DNA from: Flammeovirga agarivorans
GTDB taxonomy: Bacteria; Bacteroidota; Bacteroidia; Cytophagales; Flammeovirgaceae
Length of the DNA stretch: 64,000 bases
Direction of reading: 5' to 3'
Assembly (NCBI RefSeq): GCF_012641475.1
Contig: NZ_JABAIL010000001.1
Location: 1,108,446 to 1,172,445, forward strand
Position 1 is the first letter of the stretch; every line of letters starts with the position of its first letter. Positions 1 through 8,048 of the stretch are shown here, piece after piece. The translations under genes and the position numbers were made by a program. The notes below the pieces were generated by a model, which did no database searches, was not told the origin of the DNA, and saw only the letters and a list, made by a program, of their open reading frames with translations.

Positions 1-582
1 AAAGGGGTGGTTACTATTATCGATTTATCAGATAGAGTCGAAGTAGCACCAAAGAAAATTAGAGATGATGGGTCATTTGACTTTGAATTAGTCAATGAGA
101 AAAAATATTTATTAGTAATTGAAGGAGATAATTTCTTCCAAATTGAGGAAATTTTCTTCGTTGAAGGTGATAAACACGTACAAATTCCTGCTATTTCAGT
201 GAATAGCTCATTATCTTTTGCTTCAATTGATTTTGATCCAGGAAGTGCAACACTAAAACCAGAGATGGAGAACAATCTACACTTAGTGATAGAGTTTTTA
301 GTGAAGCATATTAATTACCGATTAGTGGTAACAGGCCACACCGATTCAGATGGTAAATCTGAAGATAATTTAAAGCTATCTAAAGCAAGGGCCGAATCTA
401 TCAAAGAGTTTATCATTAATTATGGTGAGTTGGATGATAATAGAGTAATTGCTGATGGCAAGGGAGATAACGATCCTATTGTTGTTCATCCTGAAACTGA
501 AGAAGAAAAACGACTCAATAGAAGAGTAGAATTCAAGATCTTCTTAGACGAATACCGCATTTCAGTACCGGTAAATGACTAA
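1..582 (+). CDS. OmpA family protein, C-terminal part (5' end outside window)
   Basis: The frame is open to the left edge, so this is the tail of a longer protein. The first ~65 residues look like the end of a beta-sandwich repeat (carboxypeptidase-regulatory-like style, inferred). The remaining ~110 residues form an OmpA-type peptidoglycan-binding domain. It has the FDPGSATLKPE segment, then VTGHTDSDGKSEDNLKLSKARAES split over two helices, and NRRVEFKI at the end. The family anchors the outer membrane to peptidoglycan in the periplasm through the Asp and Arg of the TDxxG...LSxxRA and NRRVE motifs, and both are present. In Bacteroidota such tails often follow TPR and PD40 domains, which would lie upstream of the window. 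The domain call is firm; the full architecture is unknown. Confidence 0.85.
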   Translation, partial: KGVVTIIDLSDRVEVAPKKIRDDGSFDFELVNEKKYLLVIEGDNFFQIEEIFFVEGDKHVQIPAISVNSSLSFASIDFDPGSATLKPEMENNLHLVIEFLVKHINYRLVVTGHTDSDGKSEDNLKLSKARAESIKEFIINYGELDDNRVIADGKGDNDPIVVHPETEEEKRLNRRVEFKIFLDEYRISVPVND

Positions 583-707
583 TATAAAGTTTGATATGGT
601 TCCTTAATTTTTTGGAAACTTGCTTCTAACAAAGCATATTTGAGGAAGGATGAAAATCTGAACATATAGACATATAATAATCATATACTAATCGACTGTT
701 AAAATTT

Positions 708-1949
708 ATGGAAAATGTAATGGCTATTTCTTCGCAAGAAGCAATGGAACTAGAGAAAAAGTATGGGGCAAACAACTATGCTCCAATTCCAGTAGTTCTA
801 TCGAAAGGCGAAGGGGTTTTTGTATGGGATATTGAAGGAAAAAGGTATTACGATTTTCTTTCTGCTTACTCTGCAGTAAACCAAGGACACGTACACCCAC
901 GTATTTTAAAAGTCATGATCGAACAAGCATCGAAATTGACACTAACTTCAAGAGCTTTTTATTCTGACCAGTTAGGTCTTGCTGAGAAAATGCTTTGCGA
1001 AACTTTCGGTTTTGAAAGAGCTATCTTGATGAATACAGGTGCAGAAGGTAACGAAACAGCTATTAAATTAGCTCGTAAGTGGGGATATGAGAAAAAGGGT
1101 ATCCCAGCAAATGAGGCGATTATTGTAGGTGTAGAGAAAAACTTCCATGGAAGAACAACTACAATCATTTCAGCATCTACTGACCCTGTTGCTACAACTA
1201 ACTTTGGTCCGTTTATGCCAGGATTCGAAATCGTACCTTACAATGACTTAAAAGCATTGGAAGAAGTATTGAAAAATCCTAACGTAGCAGGTTTATGGTT
1301 AGAGCCAATTCAGGGAGAAGCGGGTGTTTATGTTCCTGAAGATGGATATTTAAAAGCAGCTCAGGAGTTGTGTAAAAAACACAATGTTTTATTCATGGTG
1401 GATGAAGTTCAAACAGGTGTGGGTAGAACAGGTAAACTGTTAGCTTCAGACTATGATGAAATTACTCCAGATATGGTGATCCTTGGAAAAGCAATTTCTG
1501 GTGGTTTCTATCCAGTTTCTGCTGTACTTACATCATCAGAAGTGATGGATGTATTCAATCCAGGTGAACATGGTTCTACTTACGGTGGTAACCCTCTAGG
1601 TTGTGCAGTTATGATGGAAGCATTAACTGTGCTGAAAGAGGAGAAAATGATGGAGAACGCGTTTAGATTAGGTGAGATCTTTAGACAAAAAATGTCTGAC
1701 TTATGTGAGAAGACAGATCTTTTAACAGGAGTTAGAGGTAAAGGTCTATTAAACGCTCTTCTAGTAAACGATACTGAGGAGTCTTCTACGGCTACTCAAA
1801 TCTGTTATAAATTGAAAGATCATGGTTTATTAGCCAAACCAACTCATGGTAATATTATTCGTTTTGCCCCTCCTTTAGTTATTACTGAAGAGCAATTAAA
1901 CGAATGTGTAGATATCATTACTGAAGTGGTTTTAAACTTTAGTAATTAG
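708..1949 (+). CDS. rocD: Ornithine--oxo-acid aminotransferase
   Basis: This 413-residue class III PLP aminotransferase converts ornithine and 2-oxoglutarate to glutamate semialdehyde and glutamate, linking arginine/ornithine breakdown to proline and glutamate. Seen directly are the N-terminal EKKYGANNYAPIPVVLSKGEG region typical of ornithine aminotransferases, the MNTGAEGNETAIKLARKWG cofactor loop, the VDEVQTGVGRTGK segment with the PLP-binding Asp, and the catalytic lysine in ILGKAISGG. The STYGGNPLG motif follows. Length matches the family. A second in-frame ATG at 720 could be the true start. The gene stands alone and ends before a strong hairpin. Substrate assignment rests on overall family resemblance to RocD rather than ArgD or GabT. 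Confidence 0.93.
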   Translation: MENVMAISSQEAMELEKKYGANNYAPIPVVLSKGEGVFVWDIEGKRYYDFLSAYSAVNQGHVHPRILKVMIEQASKLTLTSRAFYSDQLGLAEKMLCETFGFERAILMNTGAEGNETAIKLARKWGYEKKGIPANEAIIVGVEKNFHGRTTTIISASTDPVATTNFGPFMPGFEIVPYNDLKALEEVLKNPNVAGLWLEPIQGEAGVYVPEDGYLKAAQELCKKHNVLFMVDEVQTGVGRTGKLLASDYDEITPDMVILGKAISGGFYPVSAVLTSSEVMDVFNPGEHGSTYGGNPLGCAVMMEALTVLKEEKMMENAFRLGEIFRQKMSDLCEKTDLLTGVRGKGLLNALLVNDTEESSTATQICYKLKDHGLLAKPTHGNIIRFAPPLVITEEQLNECVDIITEVVLNFSN

Positions 1950-1984
1950 TAGAATTAAGTTCATTTTTACTTAGTTCTGAATAG

Positions 1985-2024
1985 AAAAAGGAGTAGTCCA
2001 TTTGTTTGGGCTACTCCTTTTTAT
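1985..2024. terminator. Rho-independent terminator, bidirectional
   Basis: A 16-bp stem (1985-2000 pairing with 2007-2022, one G-U pair) with a 6-base loop is flanked by A-runs and T-runs. It lies between the convergent rocD and SDR genes and can serve both strands. Confidence 0.85.
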
Positions 2025-2065
2025 TTGTCTGATTTTTTCTTTTAGATGTTTAGTTGATTTCAATA

Positions 2066-2797
2066 CTAAGGTTGTTGTTTCGTTGCAGCAATAACAATTT
2101 CTCTAACATTAACACCTTGTGGCTGATTGAAAGCATACCAAATTGCATTTGCAATATCTTCGGGTTTTAAAACACCTCCCATTTCTTCTTTCCAAGACTC
2201 ATAGCCATCTTTAATATCTTGGTTGGTTGTGTGTGATAACAATTCAGTTTCTACAGCACCAGGGGCAATAGTAACCATTCTTACGTTGTCTAATGCCGCT
2301 TCTTCTCTTGCATTTTCTGTGATTGCATGAACACCGAATTTAGTACCACAATAAGCAGCATGGTTACCAAACGTTTTTCTACCAGCAATAGAACTTACGT
2401 TAATAATAGTTCCACTTTTTCTGGCTCTCATTTGAGGTAACACAATTTGCATCCCGTTCAATACACCCATAATGTTTACATCAAACATTGTTTTCCACTC
2501 TTGAGGGTTTTGAATAGCAATATCACCTAACAGCATAACCCCTGCATTATTTATAATGGCCTCCGCTTCTCCAAATTTACCTTCTGCTTCTCTTACTGCA
2601 GTAAGAAAGGCTTTATGATCTGTTACGTCTACTTTTTTACATAGCGTATTTGGAAGGTCTAGCGCCTCAATTTTTTCAACTCTTCGTCCGATAAGTAATA
2701 AAGGAAATCCGTTTTCAGAAAATAACTTAGCAGTTGCAGCTCCAATGCCTGAACTAGCACCAGTAATAATAACAAGTCCTTTTTTTGATGATTCCAT
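2066..2797 (-). CDS. SDR family NAD(P)-dependent oxidoreductase
   Basis: A 243-residue classical short-chain dehydrogenase. The sequence shows the TGASSGIGAAT nucleotide-binding loop near residue 12, NNAG at 83-86, the catalytic serine in NVSSIAG (about 136), and the YxxxK pair Y149/K153. An Arg after the second beta strand (GRR) favours NADPH, an inference. The substrate cannot be told; the closest well-known relatives are YdfG/clavaldehyde-dehydrogenase-type enzymes acting on 3-hydroxy acids or aldehydes. The gene is divergent from a LysR-type regulator across a 120-bp gap, an arrangement that usually means the regulator controls it. Confidence 0.9.
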   Translation of the reverse strand: MESSKKGLVIITGASSGIGAATAKLFSENGFPLLLIGRRVEKIEALDLPNTLCKKVDVTDHKAFLTAVREAEGKFGEAEAIINNAGVMLLGDIAIQNPQEWKTMFDVNIMGVLNGMQIVLPQMRARKSGTIINVSSIAGRKTFGNHAAYCGTKFGVHAITENAREEAALDNVRMVTIAPGAVETELLSHTTNQDIKDGYESWKEEMGGVLKPEDIANAIWYAFNQPQGVNVREIVIAATKQQP

Positions 2798-2865
2798 AAT
2801 GAGATCTATTAGATTTATTTATGATTATAATTTATGCTTTTTATGTGGTTGCAAAGGTATTTTCC

Positions 2866-2894
2866 TTGATTCTTACATCAAAATACTATTTTTG
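2866..2894 (+). promoter_or_regulatory. Bacteroidota-type promoter for the LysR gene
   Basis: A TTG at 2866-2868 and TATTTTTG at 2887-2894 match the Bacteroidota sigma factor consensus TTG / TAnnTTTG with an 18-base spacer. The start codon at 2918 lies 23 bases beyond. The match is by eye. Confidence 0.5.
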
Positions 2895-2897
2895 TAT
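2883..2897. promoter_or_regulatory. LysR-type T-N11-A operator (ATAC-N7-GTAT)
   Basis: A perfect inverted repeat ATAC-N7-GTAT contains the LysR-family T-N11-A core (T2884, A2896). It covers the -7 element of the predicted LysR promoter, as expected for autorepression and control of the divergent SDR gene. Confidence 0.5.
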
Positions 2898-2917
2898 AGT
2901 TATTATAAGAAATAATT

Positions 2918-3757
2918 ATGGATGAAAGATTACTTAGGTTTTTTGTAGCAGTTTATGAAGAGAAAAACCTTTCTAGAGCAGCAGAAAAGTGTTTTGTTTC
3001 TCAGCCCAATATCTCTAATGGAATTAAAACGTTAGAAGAATTATTAAATAAAGAATTATTTATCAGACACAAGAAAGGTGTAACCGTAAAGGAAGAAGGC
3101 CATTTGTTGTATCCAATTGCTAAACGTATTCTAGGGGAGTTAAATGCTTTACCCGAGATGTTCCAGAAAAGTGAATTTACCCAAAAAGTAGTGATTGGGG
3201 TAGCTGACAGTTTACCCCAGGAATTAAAGAAGCATTTTTTCAGAACAATAACCGAAGAAGTACCTAATATTGAATGGGATATTCGTCCTATGGATAGATC
3301 ATGTGAAATAAACTTATTAGTGAGAGAATGGAAGTTTGAAGAACATCTCTTTTTGCCTCTTTGGAAAGAAGATTATGTACTTTGTATTCCTAATAATCAT
3401 CCACTTTGTGAGAAGGAATTGATCGAAATAACAGATTTAGAAGGTGTGCCTTTTATCCATTGTCCTCCCTGTGAAGCACATCAACAAAGTCTCTCAATAC
3501 TTAATGATCTAGGCGGGAAGTGGAAAACAGTAGCAAATTGTGCTACAAAAAATGATGTACTTACTTTATTGATAGCTGGTTTGGGAATTACCTTTTTGCC
3601 GGAGTCTTTTGTGAGAGAATGGGATGGATTTCAAATCAAATCGTATAATGGTCCTATGTCTTATCGAGAGGTTGGCTTATCTTATCCAAAAGATAGTCTT
3701 AGTAACCCGGCAATAGCCTCAATAGTAAGTATTTTCTCTAATCAGGATGGACTCTAA
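2918..3757 (+). CDS. LysR family transcriptional regulator
   Basis: A 279-residue LysR-type regulator. Residues 1-60 form the winged helix-turn-helix with the typical LSRAAEKCFVSQPNISNGIK recognition region and ELLNKELFIRHKKG wing. The rest is a shortened periplasmic-binding-protein-like effector domain. It includes CxxC-like cysteines in FIHCPPCEAH, in the part of the protein where OxyR-like members carry redox cysteines. Whether they are redox active is unknown. It is divergent from an SDR gene and is preceded by a T-N11-A dyad over its own promoter, so it probably represses itself and controls the SDR. Its 3' end overlaps by 4 bp the end of the convergent small membrane protein gene. Confidence 0.9.
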   Translation: MDERLLRFFVAVYEEKNLSRAAEKCFVSQPNISNGIKTLEELLNKELFIRHKKGVTVKEEGHLLYPIAKRILGELNALPEMFQKSEFTQKVVIGVADSLPQELKKHFFRTITEEVPNIEWDIRPMDRSCEINLLVREWKFEEHLFLPLWKEDYVLCIPNNHPLCEKELIEITDLEGVPFIHCPPCEAHQQSLSILNDLGGKWKTVANCATKNDVLTLLIAGLGITFLPESFVREWDGFQIKSYNGPMSYREVGLSYPKDSLSNPAIASIVSIFSNQDGL

Positions 3758-3999
3758 TCACTAGATTGTTTTCTTTTTTGAAATAGCGAAACTAATGAAA
3801 CAAAAGCCCATACCCCTTCTAATACAATAAATGGGATGTAATTCATGAGTACGGAAGCAGTACATGCTAAAGATGCACCAAAGAAATTAAGGAGCTTAAA
3901 AGTAAGACTATCCTTGTCTAAAGTTCCTGTAATATTAAGAACATAGGCCAGTAAGATTTGAAAAACACCTATTGATCCTATCCAGTCTGTTAAATTCAT
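3754..3999 (-). CDS. Small membrane protein, CBU_0592-like
   Basis: An 81-residue protein with three hydrophobic stretches (about 8-25, 33-50 and 54-72) ending in a basic cytoplasmic tail KKRKQSSD. The LTDWIGSIGVFQILLAYVLN opening and the following NFFGASLACTASV segment resemble the small CBU_0592-type membrane domain common in Bacteroidota. Function is unknown. The gene converges with the LysR gene and overlaps its end by 4 bp. Confidence 0.65.
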   Translation of the reverse strand: MNLTDWIGSIGVFQILLAYVLNITGTLDKDSLTFKLLNFFGASLACTASVLMNYIPFIVLEGVWAFVSLVSLFQKRKQSSD

Positions 4000-4052
4000 A
4001 TTAAATAGTTTTTGGTCTGTTAAAGTTGATTAGTAAGTTAATCAAAATGTAT

Positions 4053-4096
4053 AAAAAAACGTTCTCTAATTACTTCTTATAAATTAGAGAACGTTT
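4053..4096 (-). terminator. Terminator after the 132-residue hypothetical gene
   Basis: A 14-bp perfect stem (4057-4070 with 4083-4096) is followed on the minus strand by a run of seven T, just past the stop of the gene ending at 4118. Confidence 0.75.
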
Positions 4097-4117
4097 CGAT
4101 TGTAGGTATACCTGATA

Positions 4118-4516
4118 TTACAATACTTCGTTGCCTTCTTCGTCTACAGGATAAGGGATGTAAACAAAGTTGACAAATTCATCATCAATAACGAATAAGC
4201 AACAAAACTCTTCAGGATTTTTATATGACTTTTTGAATTCTTCGTATTTTTCTACTAGGATCAATTCTTTTTGTAAAAATTCTTCAGCATAAGAAACACC
4301 ATAGTTCCATTCTAAGAACTCTTTTTGTTGAGGACCAACAATATGTTGCCCAACTTGTAATGCTTCTTTAGAAACAGGGAATATCGGGTATTTAGAGAAG
4401 TTTCGTTTTCTCACTTGATAAGAAGCTTCTTTTAATACTGAATACACTTTAATAAAATCTTTAGTGATAGTACCTAAGTATTTTCCTTGACTATTTAATT
4501 CCGGAGTATTTTGCAT
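4118..4516 (-). CDS. Conserved hypothetical protein (132 aa)
   Basis: A soluble acidic protein without signal peptide or membrane segment. It begins with an amphipathic region (TKDFIKVYSVLKEASYQVRK) and ends in a hydrophobic-acidic segment, FCCLFVIDDEFVNFVYIPYP. I do not recognise a domain or catalytic motif. Codon usage and base composition match its neighbours, and it has its own terminator, so it is probably a real gene transcribed alone. Confidence 0.7.
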   Translation of the reverse strand: MQNTPELNSQGKYLGTITKDFIKVYSVLKEASYQVRKRNFSKYPIFPVSKEALQVGQHIVGPQQKEFLEWNYGVSYAEEFLQKELILVEKYEEFKKSYKNPEEFCCLFVIDDEFVNFVYIPYPVDEEGNEVL

Positions 4517-4599
4517 AATAATCTTAATATTTAATACAAAGGTCTAAATCTCATAACAGATTACAAAGTCTTATTAATGAATCTTACCAAATTGAAAAT

Positions 4600-4627
4600 A
4601 TAAAAGGCCGTCTTTTTCGGACGGCCT
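4600..4627 (-). terminator. Terminator of the GH20 gene
   Basis: GC-rich 8-bp stem AGGCCGTC / GACGGCCT (4605-4612 with 4620-4627) followed on the minus strand by TTTTAT, 40 bp past the hexosaminidase stop codon. Confidence 0.8.
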
Positions 4628-4666
4628 AATATAATCGTTTGTTGAAAGCTAGTTAGTCTAGTTTAA

Positions 4667-7207
4667 TTATAGTGTTTTTTTCGGAAGAATAGTAGTAGGT
4701 GAAACTGTAATCACTCTACTCTTATTACCATATTTATCGAAAGCTGCGAACTGCATAGGTTTGTCTAACTTGACTGCATGTGTATATTCTGGTGAATTCT
4801 CATCTAAAGATTCTTCAGAAGAAGCATAGCGAATGGTTAATCCAGGGTAAGCAATATTAGCTTCCACTTCGCCCTTGTTTACTTGAAGCCCTACAGGAGG
4901 AATTCTATAATTTCTGCCCCAAGATGCTAATCTATTCATGTCTCGTTGACCAATAGTATTGGCGAAAACATTCCACTTTGCATCTAGGTTTTTCTCAATT
5001 ACTTTTCCAGTTTCATTTCCTTTTACAACTGAAGGAACCCAAGCTCTATGTGCCAATGCAATTAGTTTAGGATAGATCATGTATTCTAATCTATCGCTAG
5101 ATTTTAGTGTTTCAGACCACATTGCACCTTGAATACCTTTTATATGTGAAAGCCCTTTCTTTGTAAGCTTCTCTTTATCTTTTAATTCTTCAACAGTTAC
5201 TTTTCCACCTGTTCTTAATTTATGATCAATTGAGAAGAAGTGAGTAGGCAAATAATTGAAGACATTTCTTGTATCGTTATAATCACCCCAGTAGAACCCT
5301 GGCTCGTCCACTTCCTTAGTGTATGCCATGTCTAAGTATAAACTTGATACTGATGTTAGAATCACATCGTAACCTTCATTGGCTCTTTTGTAACCGAAAT
5401 CTTCCGTTCCTGTTCCCCAAGAGTTGTCCCAAGCATTAAGTGTTAAGTTGTTTGGAGACATCCCTTCAGCATGGTGAAGAATATCATCCCAAAGTTGAAG
5501 TTTTACATTATTCTTCTTCGCTAAGTTGGCTACTCTAACAGCATAATATCCTTTTAGAGCCTCAATATCTTTTAGCTTGTTTTCTTTCATAAATTCAGCA
5601 CAAAGTGGTGATTTTTCCCAAACACCATGCGCTACTTCATCACCACCAAAGTGAATAGTTTGTAAAGGAACACCAGCCTTTTTATATAACTTTTGGAACT
5701 CTAGTACTAAAGCATCCATAAAGTTGTAAGAAGATTCCTGACAAGGACAAATAGTGTTATCATCAAATCCTTGAACTGAAGAATATTCTGATTTGTCATT
5801 AGGATCATTCAATAAGAATTCATTAGCCTCAGCATTTGATTTGCCTTCTTTCTTAAGTTTTTCAGCTCTGTAAGCCATTGCGTTGATAGCAATTCTAGCA
5901 TGACCAGGCATATCTACTTCAGGAATAACTTCAATATTTCTAGCCTGAGCGTATTGAAGTATTTCGATATAATCTTGAGTTGTATAATAACCGTTTGAAA
6001 CACCTTCTGTTCCTTTTGGACCAGATCCATAAGATGGAATAGTAGCATATGGTGAGTCTGGATGCTTTCTTGATGATCCAATCTCTATTAACTCAGGAAA
6101 TCTCTCTAATTCAATTCTCCAACCTTCATCGTCTGTGATATGGAAGTGTAATGTATTCATCTTATAGAATCCCATTATATCCAATAAATGAAGGATAGTT
6201 TCTTTTGTTTGGAAATTTCTTGCAACATCAATCATGAAACCTCTATACCCAAAACGTGGAGCATCTTGAATTCTAGTCTCAGTAACGATTGATGATTCAC
6301 CTTTTACAGGGAAAAGTGCTCTTAACGATTGGATACCGTAAACAATACCTTTTGAAGAGCCAAGAATTTGAACACCATTCTTAGAAATATTTAAAGTATA
6401 TGCTTCATCACTGTTAGAGAAGCTTGCTTTTTTATTACTAAGAACTATTGAAGTAGCTGTACCAGTTGCTTTTTCAACAACTTTTAAATCTTTGTTGAAA
6501 GCTTCTTTATAGTATGCTTTTAATAATTGAGCTTGCTTTTGTGTAGATGCATCAGCAACAATTTCAGTGAATTGTGCTAAATCTACTTTGCCTTTCCCAT
6601 CACTAACTTTTAATGGAGTAGGGATGATTTTACTTTTTGTATTTAGAGCAACCTTAGTTAATTGTTTGTTTTTATCATATCTGATGAATTCATTTTCAAT
6701 TTCGTAAGTATCATCATCAGACATTTTTGCCATTTCTGGAGTCATTAGACCGTAAGAAACAGATGGCTCATAAAATTCTTTTTTTCCTTCTTTATCAAAA
6801 ATAAAGTAGAAACCATTCGCTTGGTCTGAGTATTTGATTACTGGACTATTGGTATATAGATCTAATACAAGGCTATCTCCTTTAGTAAGGCCTTGGAATT
6901 TATCTGAAGGTGTGATCTCAAAGAAATCACCGTTAATTCTTTTAATGATTACCTCGTCGCCAATGGCATTGATGTTAACTTGCGTACATGGCTTGTTATT
7001 GAAATAAAGTGCCCAGCCTTTTTTGTTAAGGTCTATCCCCCCTATGTTTTTGATTGTCAATGTTGCCAAAGACTCATGTTGCTCATTTGCTTCGTTAGCT
7101 TTTTGTTGCCAGTGAATGGCAATGTCCTTTTTGGTACTGTCTTTTGAACCCATGCAAGATGCAAGTCCAATAAGAAGTAGAGGTAGATATGTAAATAATT
7201 TGTTCAT
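4667..7207 (-). CDS. GH20 beta-N-acetylhexosaminidase lipoprotein
   Basis: An 846-residue secreted enzyme that should remove terminal beta-GlcNAc or GalNAc from chitin oligomers or glycans. The N-terminus is a lipoprotein signal with lipobox LASC (Cys18). Residues ~30-170 look like the CHB/HEX beta-sandwich, ~190-310 the GH20b domain, and ~315-740 the catalytic barrel. The barrel shows HFHITDDEGWR near 353 and the catalytic pair Asp523-Glu524 in HFGGDEVAHG. Residues ~770-846 are an Ig-like C-terminal domain (CHB_HEX_C-like). All key residues are intact. The gene has no polysaccharide-utilisation neighbours (no SusC/D), so it appears to be a stand-alone surface or periplasmic enzyme. Confidence 0.94.
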   Translation of the reverse strand: MNKLFTYLPLLLIGLASCMGSKDSTKKDIAIHWQQKANEANEQHESLATLTIKNIGGIDLNKKGWALYFNNKPCTQVNINAIGDEVIIKRINGDFFEITPSDKFQGLTKGDSLVLDLYTNSPVIKYSDQANGFYFIFDKEGKKEFYEPSVSYGLMTPEMAKMSDDDTYEIENEFIRYDKNKQLTKVALNTKSKIIPTPLKVSDGKGKVDLAQFTEIVADASTQKQAQLLKAYYKEAFNKDLKVVEKATGTATSIVLSNKKASFSNSDEAYTLNISKNGVQILGSSKGIVYGIQSLRALFPVKGESSIVTETRIQDAPRFGYRGFMIDVARNFQTKETILHLLDIMGFYKMNTLHFHITDDEGWRIELERFPELIEIGSSRKHPDSPYATIPSYGSGPKGTEGVSNGYYTTQDYIEILQYAQARNIEVIPEVDMPGHARIAINAMAYRAEKLKKEGKSNAEANEFLLNDPNDKSEYSSVQGFDDNTICPCQESSYNFMDALVLEFQKLYKKAGVPLQTIHFGGDEVAHGVWEKSPLCAEFMKENKLKDIEALKGYYAVRVANLAKKNNVKLQLWDDILHHAEGMSPNNLTLNAWDNSWGTGTEDFGYKRANEGYDVILTSVSSLYLDMAYTKEVDEPGFYWGDYNDTRNVFNYLPTHFFSIDHKLRTGGKVTVEELKDKEKLTKKGLSHIKGIQGAMWSETLKSSDRLEYMIYPKLIALAHRAWVPSVVKGNETGKVIEKNLDAKWNVFANTIGQRDMNRLASWGRNYRIPPVGLQVNKGEVEANIAYPGLTIRYASSEESLDENSPEYTHAVKLDKPMQFAAFDKYGNKSRVITVSPTTILPKKTL

Positions 7208-7297
7208 AATATATATGTAGATCGAATCTTAGTCGAGTTTAATTATATCGATATACATGCAATCTACTTTTTGATAAGTGTATAATGAAAACTTTTA

Positions 7298-7330
7298 GCT
7301 GAGAGACATATTTTTCCGGCTAAACGACAT
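7298..7330. repeat. Short direct repeats upstream of the GH20 gene
   Basis: GCTGAGAGACAT (7298-7309) and GCTAAACGACAT (7319-7330) match at 9 of 12 positions with start-to-start spacing of 21 bp, two helical turns. They sit about 90-125 bp before the GH20 start and could be regulator half-sites. Confidence 0.3.
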
Positions 7331-7481
7331 CAATATTCTGTTTAGTGTCGAAAATGCACTATATACTTAAAAGGTCTATTGGTTTTGAAAAGTTCAACCC
7401 GTTTTAGTTTATTAAGATGGTCTTAGTTTTCTCAGTAAAATTTAATTCATGTACCAAAATTAAAGGTTTATGGAATGCGTT

Positions 7482-7835
7482 TTATTGAGGTTTATCATCT
7501 AAAAGGTAGTTTAACAAATATATAGTATACCTTACTGGGAAGATGATAAATATAAATAACAGGGTGAAAATGGCGTAAAAGGTTGAGTTCTTTACGGAAT
7601 GATTATCCTGTAAATCATCATGTAGATCTATCAAACCTGAATGCCGCATAAAGCTATATTGTTGTATTATTTCTTCATCATTAATCAATTCTTCATTTGT
7701 AGAAAATTTTGCATTGGTTACATTTTTTGGTTTTTCGGTGGAGAAATAGCCTTTTTCAAAAGGTATCAAACCTATGAGCAAGAACATTATAGTAAGTGTG
7801 ATATACTGTAGCTCTCGAAATATAAAGTTATTCAT
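7482..7835 (-). CDS. Hypothetical two-helix membrane protein (117 aa)
   Basis: A hydrophobic N-terminal segment (about residues 10-27) and a second one (about 88-108) bracket a polar, Asn/Glu-rich middle of about 60 residues. This is consistent with a small inner-membrane protein exposing a periplasmic loop. I recognise no family. It lies alone between the GH20 gene and the phosphosugar mutase, on the same strand but with gaps over 200 bp on each side. Confidence 0.6.
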   Translation of the reverse strand: MNNFIFRELQYITLTIMFLLIGLIPFEKGYFSTEKPKNVTNAKFSTNEELINDEEIIQQYSFMRHSGLIDLHDDLQDNHSVKNSTFYAIFTLLFIFIIFPVRYTIYLLNYLLDDKPQ

Positions 7836-7994
7836 TGTATAAGCTTTTGTTAGTTATTACATCACGTTATTGTATTGTTATTATTTAAAACGGAGTCACA
7901 ACAATTAGGTTGGAAGGATCGACAATGAATTAATATATTTTGGCCTTTTATAAAGCAATTTTAAAAAGACACATTGTTAAAGATTAATTTTAAC

Positions 7995-8023
7995 AAAAAA
8001 AGCCCTTCCAATCTGGAAGGGCT
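7995..8023 (-). terminator. Terminator of the phosphosugar mutase gene
   Basis: 10-bp perfect stem AGCCCTTCCA / TGGAAGGGCT (8001-8010 with 8014-8023), tri-nucleotide loop, then six T or more on the minus strand. Confidence 0.88.
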
Positions 8024-8048
8024 TCATTTATTGATGCTAAACTATTAA

